A stretch of 64,000 bases of DNA from Sinorhizobium meliloti (GTDB lineage Bacteria > Pseudomonadota > Alphaproteobacteria > Rhizobiales > Rhizobiaceae). This document shows positions 25,293-34,912 of the stretch, piece after piece. Position numbers and translations under genes: made by a program. The stretch lies in assembly GCF_035610345.1 (NCBI RefSeq), contig NZ_CP141213.1, forward strand, positions 806,001-870,000. Direction: 5' to 3'. The notes under the pieces were generated by a model. The model saw only the letters and a list, made by a program, of their open reading frames with translations, ran no database searches and had not been told where the DNA came from. The stretch's first letter is position 1, and each line of letters starts with the position of its first letter.

Positions 25293-26234
25293 CTATCGCA
25301 TCCTCCCTCCCGTGCCGGCCACGGCGAGAACGGCGATGATGACGACGCCCTGAAGAATATCCTGGATACCGGGGGGCAACCCCGCAATCTGCAGGGTGGT
25401 AACGATCATCACGAGAAGAACCGCCCCGAAGAGCGTGCCCATTGCAGTTGCACTGCCGCCGGCGATCAAGGTTCCGCCGAGCACGACGGCGCCGACGGAT
25501 TGCAACAGATACGGGGTGCCCATCTCGAGAAATGCACCTGCGGCGTAGCCGGAAAGCAGCATGCCGGTCAGTGCGGAGAGAAGTGCGCTTGTCACGAATG
25601 TCGAGCAGACGATGCGGCCGGTGCGGATGCCGGTGAGGCGTGCGGCCTGGACGCTCTGGCCGACCGCGAGCAGCTTTCGACCATGGGCGGAAAAACCAAG
25701 CATCAGGCCGATGAGGATGGTCAGGGCCAGTACGATGAGGAAGATCAGCGGGAAGCCGCCGATCTTGGCGGTAGCAAGCCATGCCAGAAGGGGCGGCGTC
25801 CCCATGCGCGTCACCATCGCATTCACGACGAGGGTCAGGGATGCAAGGATGTAGCCGGTTGCAAGCGTCGCGATCATGGCCGGGATGCGCATCAGGACGA
25901 CAAGACCCGCGTTGACGAGGCCTATCGCCAGCGCGGTGCCAAGAACGGCGCCGGTGGCCGCCGGAAGGCCGGCATCGGTGCCGCCTGACATCACGACCGA
26001 GATGTAGGCGCTCAAGGTCACGGTGCTCGGGATCGAAAGATCGATGTTGCCGCGGCCCGTCGTGATGACGAGCATCTGGCCAAGGGCCGGAAACAGCAGA
26101 AAGGACGCTGAGGTCGCCACGCCCGTCAGGCTGTAGATGCTCAAGCGCTCCGTCAGCATGACAAGGGCTGCCCATAACAGCAGGATGCCGGCAAGCGGCA
26201 GGACCCAGCGGCGCTCCGCGATCTGATCAAGCAT
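25293..26234 (-). CDS. Sugar ABC transporter permease (RbsC-like), second apiose-locus importer
   Basis: A 313-residue inner-membrane permease of the BPD_transp_2 family with about nine helices. Landmarks are MLVITTGRGNIDLSIPSTVTLSAY (the GxIDLS loop), GRKLLAVGQSVQAARLTGI (the cytoplasmic EAA-like contact for the ATPase) and AVVLGGTLIAGGSATAMGT. The ATG has an AGGAGGCACAG ribosome site and overlaps the end of the fused ATPase-permease by eight bases, so the two proteins should be made together. It supplies the second half of the membrane channel. It is the last gene of the long minus-strand operon. Confidence 0.88.
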   Translation of the reverse strand: MLDQIAERRWVLPLAGILLLWAALVMLTERLSIYSLTGVATSASFLLFPALGQMLVITTGRGNIDLSIPSTVTLSAYISVVMSGGTDAGLPAATGAVLGTALAIGLVNAGLVVLMRIPAMIATLATGYILASLTLVVNAMVTRMGTPPLLAWLATAKIGGFPLIFLIVLALTILIGLMLGFSAHGRKLLAVGQSVQAARLTGIRTGRIVCSTFVTSALLSALTGMLLSGYAAGAFLEMGTPYLLQSVGAVVLGGTLIAGGSATAMGTLFGAVLLVMIVTTLQIAGLPPGIQDILQGVVIIAVLAVAGTGGRMR

Positions 26235-28707
26235 TTCTGTGCCTCCTGACGAGAAGCGCCTGGAACCCGAGGATCAGGATCAGCAATCCTCCCTGGACGG
26301 CGGCGTTTACATCTGTGCTGACCCCGAGGGAGGCGAGAAGCGCGCCGATCAGGGAGAGCGTCACGGCCCCTGCTACGACGCCAGCCGGCGCGATCATGCC
26401 GCCGAGCAGCTGGCATCCCCCCATGACGACCGCAGCAATGCTCAGAAGCGTGAAGGATGAGCTCGCATTGATATCGCTGGCATTGTTGGTGGCGGTGACA
26501 TAGAGCCCGGCCACCATTGCGAAGATGCAGGCGATTGCATAGCGATAGACGGCGTAGCGGACGGGCGACCAGCCCGCACGTGTAAGCGCCGAAGCATTGG
26601 CGCCGAACCCGCGCAGGATGGTGCCGAGTGCCGATCCGTCGACGAAGAGCGCGGCCGCGGCCGCGAGGAGGATGAGAGCGAGGGGGGTCGGCAATCCCGG
26701 AATGCTCCACGAAAACAGCGCCGTCAGCCATTCCGGACTGCTGCCTCCGGGAGACGCTTGCAGCGTCTGCCCCGTCCCGATCCAGATGAAGGATGCGCCG
26801 AGCGTCACGACGATGGCAGGGATGGCGCGCGCCTGGATTAGGATGCCCATGAGGGCATAGCCGGCAAGGCCGGCCATTAGCGCCGCTGCGCCGAGGAAGG
26901 GGCTGGCCACCAGCAGCGTAGCGCTGATGACGTTGACGAGGCCGGTAAAGGCGCCCGCGCCAAGATCGATCTCACTGCCGCCCACCACGAACATCTGGGC
27001 AAGGGCGATGAGCACGAGCGGCACGGCAGGTGCCAGAAGAAGTTCCAGGCCGAAGGAGGATGCGACCAGCGGGTTCTTCATCGACATCGCGGCGAAGACG
27101 AGGATCAGGCTGGCAAACGGGATGGCCTTCATGATCGTGGGGCCGAGACGTCGCGGCGCGTTTCCGTCCTGTCCCGGTTCTTCGCTCGTCTTTCCGTGCT
27201 CGGCAAAAGACGATGCGACGATGGTGTCCTCGTCAATGTCCGTTCCGTGCAGTTCCCGGATGATGCGGTTCTTGGAAAAGACGAAGACGCGGTCGCATTC
27301 CAGGAATTCGAGATCTTCGGTCGAATACCAGATCACGAGGCGGCCGGCCTTCGCGATCTCTCGCACCAGGCGATAGAAGTCACGCTTCGCCCCTATATCG
27401 ACGCCGCGAGTGGGGTCGTCGAGCAGAAGGACGTCGAAATCATCAGCGAGTGCCCGGGCAACGAGCGCCTTCTGCTGGTTGCCCCCGCTGAGTTCCAGAA
27501 TTTTCGAGCCGAGGCGATTTTCATCGAGCCGAAGCCTTGCGGCAAGCGAGGCAGCGGCGGGGCGTTCGACTGCATCGCGAACCGCAGCGAAAGGACCGCG
27601 TGCCGCAATGCTGCCGATGGAAATATTCTGCAGCACCGTCCAGAGCGGAAAGACGCCCTCATTGGCCCGATCGCCGGATATGTAGCGGACGCGGCTTCCG
27701 GGTTTGAGGCCGCTCGTCCGGGGCTGCGAGAAGAGAGCCTGGAGCAGAGCTCGCTGGCCGCTGCCTTCGAGGCCGGCGAGGCCGACAACTTCACCACTCC
27801 GGAGTAGGAGAGCCCCCACCTGTTCCGTTGTGCGGGAGCGATCGAGCGTTACGAGAGCGTCGCCCGTGGCGGCCGCTCCGCTCCGCGCTTCGCGCTGCGG
27901 TGTGTCGTGCGCGCCGGGGCCGCCCATCGCCTCCACCATTTGCGGAACGGAGGCTTCTGCCGAAATCGCGCGCCAGACGATCTGCCCGTTCCGCATCGCG
28001 ATGACGCGGTCCGATACGTCCAGCACCTCCGCCAGTTTGTGGCTGATGAAGATGGTGGCCAGGCCTTCCGACGCTCGCTGCCGGACGTAGCGGCGAAGCT
28101 GCGCGCTGCGCTCGGCGCCAAGCGAGGACGTCGGCTCATCGAGGATGAGGAGGCGCAGCGAAGGGTCGGCGGCAACGCGGGCAATTTCGACCATCTGCCG
28201 TTCGGCAAGGCTGAGATCGGCGACGAGCGCGCTGGTGGAAACTTGTGCGCCGGGAAAGATCGCCTCGATGCTGGCGCGGGCGAGGTTGTGATAGACGCGG
28301 CGCCATAGCGGACGGCGGCCGGCAAGCTCCGGGCGTTCAACGTAGAAATTGTCAGCGACGCTGAGATTGCCGCAAAGCGACAGTTCCTGCCAGACGATCC
28401 GGACGCCCTGGCTCTGCGCAACGCGCGCCGAGAACCTGTGGGGATCGAGGGCAGTGCCGTTCCAGTGCACCGAGCCCTCGTCCGGCCGCGTCACACCGCA
28501 GACGATGCGCATCAGGGTGCTCTTGCCTGCACCGTTGGCGCCGATCAGGCCGATGACCTCGCCGGGGTGGACGTCCAGCGTGAGATTGTCATTGGCACGG
28601 GTGCTGCCATAGGCCTTGCCGATGCCCCGAAGCGAAAGCAATGCGGGTCGGTCACCCTCTGACGGTCGATAGTCCTCAGCTGGGGATATGGCGGCAGTCG
28701 GCTGCAT
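26227..28707 (-). CDS. Fused sugar ABC transporter ATPase and permease
   Basis: An 826-residue polypeptide joining two proteins that are normally separate. Residues 1 to about 500 are a tandem-domain sugar ABC ATPase: Walker A GANGAGKST (about 56), LSLAERQMVEIAR, Walker B LLILDEPTSSL; then a second half with the usual degenerate Walker A (GLEGSGQRALL) and an intact LSGGNQQKALVARAL and VLLLDDPTRGVD. From about residue 530 a BPD_transp_2 permease follows (VVGGSEIDLGAGAFTGLVN, GILIQARAIPAIVVTLGASF). The frame is continuous through the junction. The ATG at 28705-28707 follows AGAGGACC; an open frame extends to 28812 but overlaps the binding-protein gene. Confidence 0.87.
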   Translation of the reverse strand: MQPTAAISPAEDYRPSEGDRPALLSLRGIGKAYGSTRANDNLTLDVHPGEVIGLIGANGAGKSTLMRIVCGVTRPDEGSVHWNGTALDPHRFSARVAQSQGVRIVWQELSLCGNLSVADNFYVERPELAGRRPLWRRVYHNLARASIEAIFPGAQVSTSALVADLSLAERQMVEIARVAADPSLRLLILDEPTSSLGAERSAQLRRYVRQRASEGLATIFISHKLAEVLDVSDRVIAMRNGQIVWRAISAEASVPQMVEAMGGPGAHDTPQREARSGAAATGDALVTLDRSRTTEQVGALLLRSGEVVGLAGLEGSGQRALLQALFSQPRTSGLKPGSRVRYISGDRANEGVFPLWTVLQNISIGSIAARGPFAAVRDAVERPAAASLAARLRLDENRLGSKILELSGGNQQKALVARALADDFDVLLLDDPTRGVDIGAKRDFYRLVREIAKAGRLVIWYSTEDLEFLECDRVFVFSKNRIIRELHGTDIDEDTIVASSFAEHGKTSEEPGQDGNAPRRLGPTIMKAIPFASLILVFAAMSMKNPLVASSFGLELLLAPAVPLVLIALAQMFVVGGSEIDLGAGAFTGLVNVISATLLVASPFLGAAALMAGLAGYALMGILIQARAIPAIVVTLGASFIWIGTGQTLQASPGGSSPEWLTALFSWSIPGLPTPLALILLAAAAALFVDGSALGTILRGFGANASALTRAGWSPVRYAVYRYAIACIFAMVAGLYVTATNNASDINASSSFTLLSIAAVVMGGCQLLGGMIAPAGVVAGAVTLSLIGALLASLGVSTDVNAAVQGGLLILILGFQALLVRRHRNA

Positions 28708-28775
28708 GCTAGGTCCTCTTATGTCGCGAGATGTCCCGCCGCGTTGCGAGGGCGGAACATCTCTTCCTGCGCTTT

Positions 28776-29816
28776 TTACTTTGCTGTCTTGATCAGGTTC
28801 TCGTTCACCCATTCCTGGCTGAAGCTCGGGCTGATGATGAGGCCGGGCTTCAGGTCTTTCGCGGTCTCTGCGAGGTTGCTTTCGTCAACGGTGGCAACCG
28901 GCATGGTCATCTCCTTGGCGGGCGTCGCGCCCTTGACGATCTCGTAGGCAAGCCAGAATGCGGCGCCGCCGATGCCGGGCGTCGTGTTCATGGATGTCGT
29001 CTTGTAGCCCTTGGCTGCCTGTTCGGCCCACCAGATCACGAAATCGCTGGAGCCGCCGCCCTCGATGACCGGGAGCTTTTCAGCATAAGGACCGCCGGCC
29101 TGAACGAAGGCCTGCGCGATGCCATAGTCGTCGCTGCCGCCCTGGCCGAGAACCGCGTCCACCTGGCCGAGGCTCGGCAGCACGTTGGCGATTGCCGACT
29201 GCGCGACGGATGCCGTGGCTTGCCCGAAAACTTCGGCAACGACCTTGACGTCCGGATTGGCGTCGAGAACGGCTTTCTGGGCGCTGTACATCAGGTTGTC
29301 GGGACCGGAACCCTTCACGCCGCGCACAACGATGACGTTGCCTTTGTTGCCGATCAGTTCGAGCGTCTTCTTGGCCTGTTCGGTCTTGTAGCCCGTGAAG
29401 TCGAAGGAGAGCTTGTAAGCGCAGTCTGCCGTCAGGAGCGAATCGAACGCGATGATCTTGATGCCGGCGGCGCATGCCTTCTCGGCAAGGCCGTTCAGCG
29501 CGGTTTCCGAGGCGGCGTTGATGGCGATCGCATCCACGCCGCGCAGGATGAGCTCCGCCATCTGGCTGTTCTGCTGGTTGACGCTGCCATCGCCGTTCAG
29601 CACGACGAATTCGGCGATCTTGCCGTCCGCCTTGGCTTTTTCAGCCTCAGCTGTGAAGGCGTCGACCATCTGGCGGCGCCAGGTGTTGCCGTAGAACGAG
29701 TTGGACAAGGCGATTACCGGCTTGTCTGGCGAGGCGACGGCGACCTGAGGTGCTATCGCCAGCATCGAAATCGATGCCAGGCAGGCGAATGTGAAGCTGC
29801 GACGCAATGTGGACAT
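28776..29816 (-). CDS. Sugar ABC transporter substrate-binding protein, second apiose-locus importer
   Basis: A 346-residue periplasmic sugar-binding protein (Peripla_BP_4) with a signal peptide ending near APQVAVA. IALSNSFYGNTWRRQMVDAF opens the first lobe, and VDAIAINAASETALNGL and VDAVLGQGGSDDYGIAQAF hold ligand-facing residues. It lies 82 bases after the kinase gene and 68 bases before the fused ATPase-permease, so the operon carries catabolic enzymes and importer together. Solute-binding proteins specific for D-apiose are known in comparable loci; which of the two here has that role is not decidable by eye. Confidence 0.87.
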   Translation of the reverse strand: MSTLRRSFTFACLASISMLAIAPQVAVASPDKPVIALSNSFYGNTWRRQMVDAFTAEAEKAKADGKIAEFVVLNGDGSVNQQNSQMAELILRGVDAIAINAASETALNGLAEKACAAGIKIIAFDSLLTADCAYKLSFDFTGYKTEQAKKTLELIGNKGNVIVVRGVKGSGPDNLMYSAQKAVLDANPDVKVVAEVFGQATASVAQSAIANVLPSLGQVDAVLGQGGSDDYGIAQAFVQAGGPYAEKLPVIEGGGSSDFVIWWAEQAAKGYKTTSMNTTPGIGGAAFWLAYEIVKGATPAKEMTMPVATVDESNLAETAKDLKPGLIISPSFSQEWVNENLIKTAK

Positions 29817-29898
29817 GGAGACCTCCCGTTCCGTGTGTCAGGCCGTCTTTCCGCGATCGAAAGACTGCCTGGGTTTCTGCTAAGCTTCCCTTGGCGGA

Positions 29899-31200
29899 TC
29901 AGATGTCGCGAACGACCGTAAAATAGGCATCCGTGCCTACCTGGCCGCCCTTGAATGCGATCTCTAGTTGTTCTCCCTCCGTCTTCAGGAATCCGGTGCA
30001 AAGCGGCGAGCCGGGGCATGCCGGCAGTGGCGCGAGCAATTCGAGTGCGAGTATGGATAGCTGCTTGATCGCGTGGCTTGACGTGTCGCCACCCGCGACG
30101 ACGGCTCGCTTGAGGCCGTGGCCACGCACGAGCCCGGCAAGGATCAGTCCCAGCCCCTGTCCGATCAGGTGTCCCTCGAGCCCGGCGACCCGCATGTCTG
30201 CAATGCCGAGCGCGGTGTAGAGAAGGGGGCTTCGGCCGCTGCGGAGCACGGTGCTCGCCGCCTCGATGGCGGCTTGAACGGTCGCCTCGGTCTGCGTCGT
30301 CAGGGCGGAAGCATCGACATGGATGCCATCGAAGCCGTTGTCGATCGCGTGCCGGATCTGCCGTTCCGTGGTCGGTGAGCAACTGCCGGAGACGACGGCA
30401 ATCGGCCCCCGGCCGCCCGGGCCCGCAACGGATCGAGCCTCGCCGCTGAGTGGCGTTCCGGCGTCCTTAGCCACGAGCGCGTACTCGACGCCCGAGGAAC
30501 CGGTGACGAACCGGCACTCTTCTCTGAGCGACCACAGATGGCGGCCCGTTGCGGCCTTGGTTTCCTCGTCGAGCACGTCGAAAAGCAGGATGTCTTCCTG
30601 TCTGGCACGTTGCGACAGCTCTTCCGGTGCCAGACCGTTCTTCAGACGCAGGAAGTCGATGAGGCCTATGGACTTGTCCGTCTGGCGGCCGAGATGGACG
30701 CGCAGGTCGGCCTCATCCATCGGCGTCACGGGATGACGGCTCATCACGGGATGCCGATCGATACGAAACACGTCCGGCCCGAAATGCGCGTAGAGATTGC
30801 CGAAGGCGGTATAGCGCTTGAGTTCCGGCGCGCCGACGACGAGCGGCATGCAGGTCTGCCGGAAGACGGAAGCCGCGATGTCCATCGCCCTGCCGATACT
30901 GCCGACGGAGGGGCTGGAATCGAAGGTCGAGCAGACCTTGTAATGGCAGAGGGCCGCGCTGGAATGCTTCATCCATTCGAAGACCGGCGGCAGGTTCTCG
31001 TCCATCCACTCCGGCGTTTCGCTGCGGCTGGTGCCGGCAATGCCGATGACCCTTCGGCCAGGGAAGCGTTTCATCTCGTCGGCCGTGGGTATAGCGGTGA
31101 AGAGGATCGTGGGCGTGCCACGTGTCGCCAGCGCCTCCATCACATCGGTGGACCCGGTCAGATCGTCGCCGTAGTAGCAGAGCAGGAGATCACCGCTCAC
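29899..31200 (-). CDS. oiaK: DUF1537 four-carbon acid sugar kinase, probable 3-oxo-isoapionate kinase
   Basis: A 433-residue kinase of the DUF1537 family. The N-terminal LLLCYYGDDLTGSTDVMEAL (GDDLTG) binds the sugar acid; KVCSTFDSSPSVGSIGRAMD follows. The C-terminal ATP-binding part includes VVSGSCSPTTERQI, VVAGGDTSSHAI and the glycine-rich FKGGQVGT. In known D-apionate pathways a DUF1537 kinase (OiaK) phosphorylates 3-oxo-isoapionate at O4. The start is a GTG that overlaps the lactonase stop (GTGA). Position between the lactonase and the importer, and the RuBisCO-like gene 9 kb away, make OiaK the best assignment. Other DUF1537 kinases act on threonate or erythronate. Confidence 0.75.
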   Translation of the reverse strand: MSGDLLLCYYGDDLTGSTDVMEALATRGTPTILFTAIPTADEMKRFPGRRVIGIAGTSRSETPEWMDENLPPVFEWMKHSSAALCHYKVCSTFDSSPSVGSIGRAMDIAASVFRQTCMPLVVGAPELKRYTAFGNLYAHFGPDVFRIDRHPVMSRHPVTPMDEADLRVHLGRQTDKSIGLIDFLRLKNGLAPEELSQRARQEDILLFDVLDEETKAATGRHLWSLREECRFVTGSSGVEYALVAKDAGTPLSGEARSVAGPGGRGPIAVVSGSCSPTTERQIRHAIDNGFDGIHVDASALTTQTEATVQAAIEAASTVLRSGRSPLLYTALGIADMRVAGLEGHLIGQGLGLILAGLVRGHGLKRAVVAGGDTSSHAIKQLSILALELLAPLPACPGSPLCTGFLKTEGEQLEIAFKGGQVGTDAYFTVVRDI

Positions 31201-33017
31201 GAGACGCCCTCCAGCCGGTGTTTCGCAAGGCCGTAGGGGCCGAGTTCGATGGCTGTCGCACCGTCGACGATGACACGCACCTTTTCAGGGGTGATATTGG
31301 CGACGAGCACCGTATCGCCGCCGCCGACGGCGAGAACTCTGCTCGGGTCCGAGCTTTCGACGTGCACGGCGTCACGTCCGGCAAGGGAGCTGATCCATTG
31401 TGCCGCCTTGAAGGCCGGAGTCGGGCTTCCCGCTTCGAGAACGCCGAAAGGACCCGTCAGACTGCCGAGCGAAAGCACGTCCAATGATGCGTCGGCCGTC
31501 GCCGCGGCATATCCGACCACCCAGGCGGCCGCGAAATCCGTCGGCTGCCGCGGGTCGTCGGCCGTCATCGTCATGCGCCGGCGATCCGGGTTGGCGCTGA
31601 GCGATGCGCCATAGGGGTTGCTGCGCATGCCGATGGACGACGGCCCGATCCGGTAGGGCATGTCACCGGCGAAAGCGCGGACGGACGCGGTGATGAAGGG
31701 CAGGGCCTCCAGCGTCTCCATCACGCTGCGATCGTCTGCGGCATGCACTAGCGGCGACGTCGTGTGAGTGATGAAGTCAAGCCGATCAAGGGGTGGGCGC
31801 TTCCTGTTGAGTTCGGTGAAATAGCTGAACATACCACCGCCGAGCGGTAGGTCCGGGAAGGCCTCTCTTGCAGCCGCATAGACCTCGTCCAGCGCCGGGC
31901 AGTCCGGCCATGCGCTACCGGGTGGCGTCGATCTCAGGTCTGGCGCCGGGCTGACAGCGATCGCCGAAAGGCCGAGCCCCGCGTCGCGAACCCGTCGCGC
32001 GAGATGGGTCAGTTCAACCCGCGGTGACTGCTCGCAGGCCAGCACATATTCCAGCGTCGCTGCCGCGGGATAGGCCGAGAGGAGGCGGGCATATCCTTCA
32101 AGGGCGGAGACGCTGTGCCCGGCCAGCGGGTTGAAGGCAAGGATGAGGTGCTGCGGCGCAATCGCCCTCAGTTGATCGATATTGTCCAGCGTATCCGCCA
32201 GGTCCTCCGGACGGACGCCAAGGCCAAAGTCCGGGTTGCGGCCGGCTCTGGCGACGGTCGAGAGGTTGACGGCCTCGTCCCGTTGCGCGTGGGTCTGAAC
32301 GATGTCCGGCTCCCCGCTGAAGATCACGGTGATTGTCTGGCGCACTGGCACACCTTCGGGGAGCGTGTAGGGCCAGGGCAGGGCGAGGGGGCGGACATAG
32401 GTCTTGTAGGAGGCATCCGACCAGTTGCGCTGGTCCTCCATCTCGAACGTGTCGCCATCCATCCGGCACTGCGCCGTCATGCCCGGCGCAATCTCATGGG
32501 TGATCGCACGCAGATCGAAGAACGGCTGCGCTGGCGCGATGACATCGGGAAAATGTGCCTCTTCCCTACGGCCGTCCGTGTGTTCGACAACGACCGGCTG
32601 CCCTGCCACGCCCACGATGGGGTGGAGGATGCAGAAGCCGCAGCGGTTGGTCACGAAGTCGCCGTTCGGAACGGCCTCGGCATCGAAGACCAGCTTGCCG
32701 CCGGCGCTTCCGGAGATATGGACGTCGATGGCGAGGCCGGCGCTATCGCTCTTGCACTCGGCCCTGTAGCGAACAGAAAAGTCGGCCCTGGTTTCCTTGA
32801 TGCTTAGCCCGGAAATGGCGAGCGCATGATTGCCCCAGTTGGCATCGCGAACGAGATAGGAGATGGCCCGAATCGCTTCCTTGCCATGCCACCGAACGGC
32901 ACGAAGGTTGCCGTCCTCCAGCTCCACGGACAGTGGTCCGGCTGTCAGGCGCTGGACGGTGCCCGCCTCGTTGTTGCCCGCCTGCGGGGTCGGATAGGCT
33001 TCGACCATGTCAGACAT
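31197..33017 (-). CDS. apnL: Probable D-apionate lactonase
   Basis: A 606-residue cytosolic protein without signal peptide. It does not resemble classical SMP-30 or Gluconolactonase folds. The N-terminal 230 residues look beta-rich and contain TNRCGFCILHPIVG and MEDQRNWSDASYKTYVRPL, segments I associate with the ApnL family that opens D-apionolactone. A TIM-barrel-like middle (AIAPQHLILAFNPLAGHS, YPAAATLEYVLACE) and a C-terminal beta domain follow. It overlaps the dehydrogenase gene by eight bases and the kinase by four, so the order dehydrogenase - lactonase - kinase follows the reaction order. Confidence rests mainly on context. Confidence 0.75.
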   Translation of the reverse strand: MSDMVEAYPTPQAGNNEAGTVQRLTAGPLSVELEDGNLRAVRWHGKEAIRAISYLVRDANWGNHALAISGLSIKETRADFSVRYRAECKSDSAGLAIDVHISGSAGGKLVFDAEAVPNGDFVTNRCGFCILHPIVGVAGQPVVVEHTDGRREEAHFPDVIAPAQPFFDLRAITHEIAPGMTAQCRMDGDTFEMEDQRNWSDASYKTYVRPLALPWPYTLPEGVPVRQTITVIFSGEPDIVQTHAQRDEAVNLSTVARAGRNPDFGLGVRPEDLADTLDNIDQLRAIAPQHLILAFNPLAGHSVSALEGYARLLSAYPAAATLEYVLACEQSPRVELTHLARRVRDAGLGLSAIAVSPAPDLRSTPPGSAWPDCPALDEVYAAAREAFPDLPLGGGMFSYFTELNRKRPPLDRLDFITHTTSPLVHAADDRSVMETLEALPFITASVRAFAGDMPYRIGPSSIGMRSNPYGASLSANPDRRRMTMTADDPRQPTDFAAAWVVGYAAATADASLDVLSLGSLTGPFGVLEAGSPTPAFKAAQWISSLAGRDAVHVESSDPSRVLAVGGGDTVLVANITPEKVRVIVDGATAIELGPYGLAKHRLEGVS

Positions 33018-34047
33018 CCCTCAACTGGATGGTCGCGCCCGTTGCGGCACTTTCATAGGCGGCATTCACGAGCGCGAAGGTCTTCAGATTGTCGTCACCC
33101 GACGTGCTGGGTCTCGTTCCCGCAAGCAGGCACTCTACCCAGTGTTTCTGGATCAGCAGGACGCTCTCCTGCACATTGTGCCAGGGCTTGCTCGCCCAGG
33201 GGAGCAGCGGCGGGGAGAGATCGTGTCTTTCGACACCTCCCGTACGGCTGGTGAGCGTGAGCTGGTAGCCGGCAGACAGGCGCAGCGATCCTTCGCTTGC
33301 ATCGATCTCGACGAGCGTTTGCGGAAAGAGCTCCTCTTCCAGCCTGGTCGCGTAGCTGCAGTCCACAACGGACGTTACGCCGTTTTCGTGGGCCAGCATC
33401 ATGGTCGCGACGTCCTCGCCGGCGATGTCCGGGTTGACGCGGGCGAGCCGGGCCGTGAGGCCCAGAACGTCGCCGAACAGGAAGCGGGCCACATCAAGGA
33501 CATGGACGCCAAGATCTTCGACGATGAACCGCTTGCCCGTCGCAAGATAGGGCTGGCCTGCATAGACGTCGAACGCCGACCGGAAGGAGACCCGGCCCCA
33601 GAAGGGGCGGCCGATGCGCCCACTTGCAAGAATATCTCTCACGGCCATGAGGGGCGACTGCCAGCGGAAGTTCTCGTGAACCATCAGCGTAATCCCGGCC
33701 TTTTCGCAGGCATCGACGATCGCGCGCGCATCCTCGATGGTCGGAGCGAGGGGCTTCTGGCAAATGGCCGGCAGCTTCCTCGATGCGGCCAGTTCAACGA
33801 GCGCGCGGTGGCTGGGAGCGGTCGTGCAGATATCGACGAAGTCCAGGGTTTCCCGCTCCAGCATTTCGGCCGCGTCGGTATAGGTGCGGGAAATTCCGAA
33901 CGCAGCGGCGACCTCCGCAAGCCGCTCGGCATTGGTATCGCAAAGAGCGACGATGTCGGCACTGCCATCACGCGCAGCGATGTCGCGCCAGGCATTCAAC
34001 TGATTGATCGCGAAAAACCCGCAGCCGATGAGGGCGCCATGCAACAT
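33010..34047 (-). CDS. apsD: Gfo/Idh/MocA oxidoreductase, probable D-apiose dehydrogenase
   Basis: A 345-residue NAD(P)-dependent dehydrogenase of the Gfo/Idh/MocA family. The nucleotide-binding loop is ALIGCGFFAINQLNAW. The usual EKP catalytic motif is ICQKPLAP, keeping the lysine, and the C-terminal half has HENFRWQSPLMAV and EDLGVHVLDVARFLFGD. ApsD oxidises D-apiose at C1 to D-apionolactone, the substrate of the adjacent lactonase. The ATG at 34047 is preferred because GAGGACGAACGGC precedes it; a GTG at 34062 overlapping the previous stop is the alternative. The assignment to apiose is from the neighbourhood. Confidence 0.77.
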   Translation of the reverse strand: MLHGALIGCGFFAINQLNAWRDIAARDGSADIVALCDTNAERLAEVAAAFGISRTYTDAAEMLERETLDFVDICTTAPSHRALVELAASRKLPAICQKPLAPTIEDARAIVDACEKAGITLMVHENFRWQSPLMAVRDILASGRIGRPFWGRVSFRSAFDVYAGQPYLATGKRFIVEDLGVHVLDVARFLFGDVLGLTARLARVNPDIAGEDVATMMLAHENGVTSVVDCSYATRLEEELFPQTLVEIDASEGSLRLSAGYQLTLTSRTGGVERHDLSPPLLPWASKPWHNVQESVLLIQKHWVECLLAGTRPSTSGDDNLKTFALVNAAYESAATGATIQLRDV

Positions 34048-34058
34048 GCCGTTCGTCC

Positions 34059-34886
34059 TCACGTGATCCGCCGAATGCTTTCGGTCAGCTCATCCCGGTT
34101 GAAGATGCGCTTCCAGTCATCCTTCATGAGAACGGGGATGCCGAATTCGATCGCCTTGTTGCAGGCATCGGAAAAAACGCCCGGCGTTTCCTCGAAGATC
34201 ACGGCGCCGAGCACGTTCATGTGGCCGAGCAGGAAGTCGCGAGCCGCCTCCTTTGGAACCCCTCGCGAAACGCACTCGTCCATCGCCTGGCGCATCACCA
34301 TGAGCAGGCTGGCGCACAATGTTTCCGAAAGGCCCGGCTCCAGCATCGCCATCTGATCGACGGTGATGCGGTGCGACCGCATGACGGGCGCCCAAATGAC
34401 TTTGGCGATCTCCTCGCCAAGCGCATAATGCGCCTCCGGTCCCTGCATCAGCGCCGAGACGATGTGCTGCTTTGCAGCCACGCCGCCGAAGAAGTCTCGC
34501 TTGGCGGCGGGATCGGTCTCGTCGTTGAAGATCGGTGGATGGCAGGGATGGGTGACGAAATAGGTCAGGTCGTCGCGGTTCGGCAGATGGCCGGCAAAGG
34601 GAGCGGCGGCGTCGAGAATGACAAGCATCGTGCCGGCGGCGAGCTTGTCCGCGATCCCGGCAGCGACCTTGCCTATGGCGGTGTCCGGCACGGCGAGAAT
34701 GACAGCGTCGGCGCCCTCCAGCGCGGCGTCCGCAGGAAGTGTGGAGAGCCCCAGTTCGGTTTGGAGGCGAGCCTTCCCCGCCTCGCTCACTTCCACATGG
34801 CGCACGTCGAAACGCGAGCCTTGGAGATTCTTTGCAAGACGGCAACCCATCTTGCCGCCGGCGCCGAACAGGGCAATCGAAGTCAT
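34059..34886 (-). CDS. apnO: D-apionate oxidoisomerase (first paralogue)
   Basis: A 275-residue protein of the 6-phosphogluconate dehydrogenase-like superfamily. MTSIALFGAGGKMGCRLAKNL is the NAD-binding loop. Family-specific segments are ILDAAAPFAGHLP, YFVTHPCHPPIFNDET and ALMQGPEAHYALGEEIAKVIW, then AMLEPGLSET. ApnO oxidises D-apionate and shifts a hydroxymethyl group to give 3-oxo-isoapionate. The ATG at 34886 has AAAGGACA upstream. It is the first of four overlapping catabolic genes. A clear paralogue is encoded at 41977-42822, so one copy may have a shifted specificity. Confidence 0.8.
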   Translation of the reverse strand: MTSIALFGAGGKMGCRLAKNLQGSRFDVRHVEVSEAGKARLQTELGLSTLPADAALEGADAVILAVPDTAIGKVAAGIADKLAAGTMLVILDAAAPFAGHLPNRDDLTYFVTHPCHPPIFNDETDPAAKRDFFGGVAAKQHIVSALMQGPEAHYALGEEIAKVIWAPVMRSHRITVDQMAMLEPGLSETLCASLLMVMRQAMDECVSRGVPKEAARDFLLGHMNVLGAVIFEETPGVFSDACNKAIEFGIPVLMKDDWKRIFNRDELTESIRRIT

Positions 34887-34912
34887 TGGGAGATGTCCTT
34901 TCGTTATTCCGT

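Noticed and set aside
28731..29921. A 396-codon plus-strand frame over the second sugar-binding protein
   Set aside because: It is antisense to a complete periplasmic binding protein with a signal peptide and has no family features.
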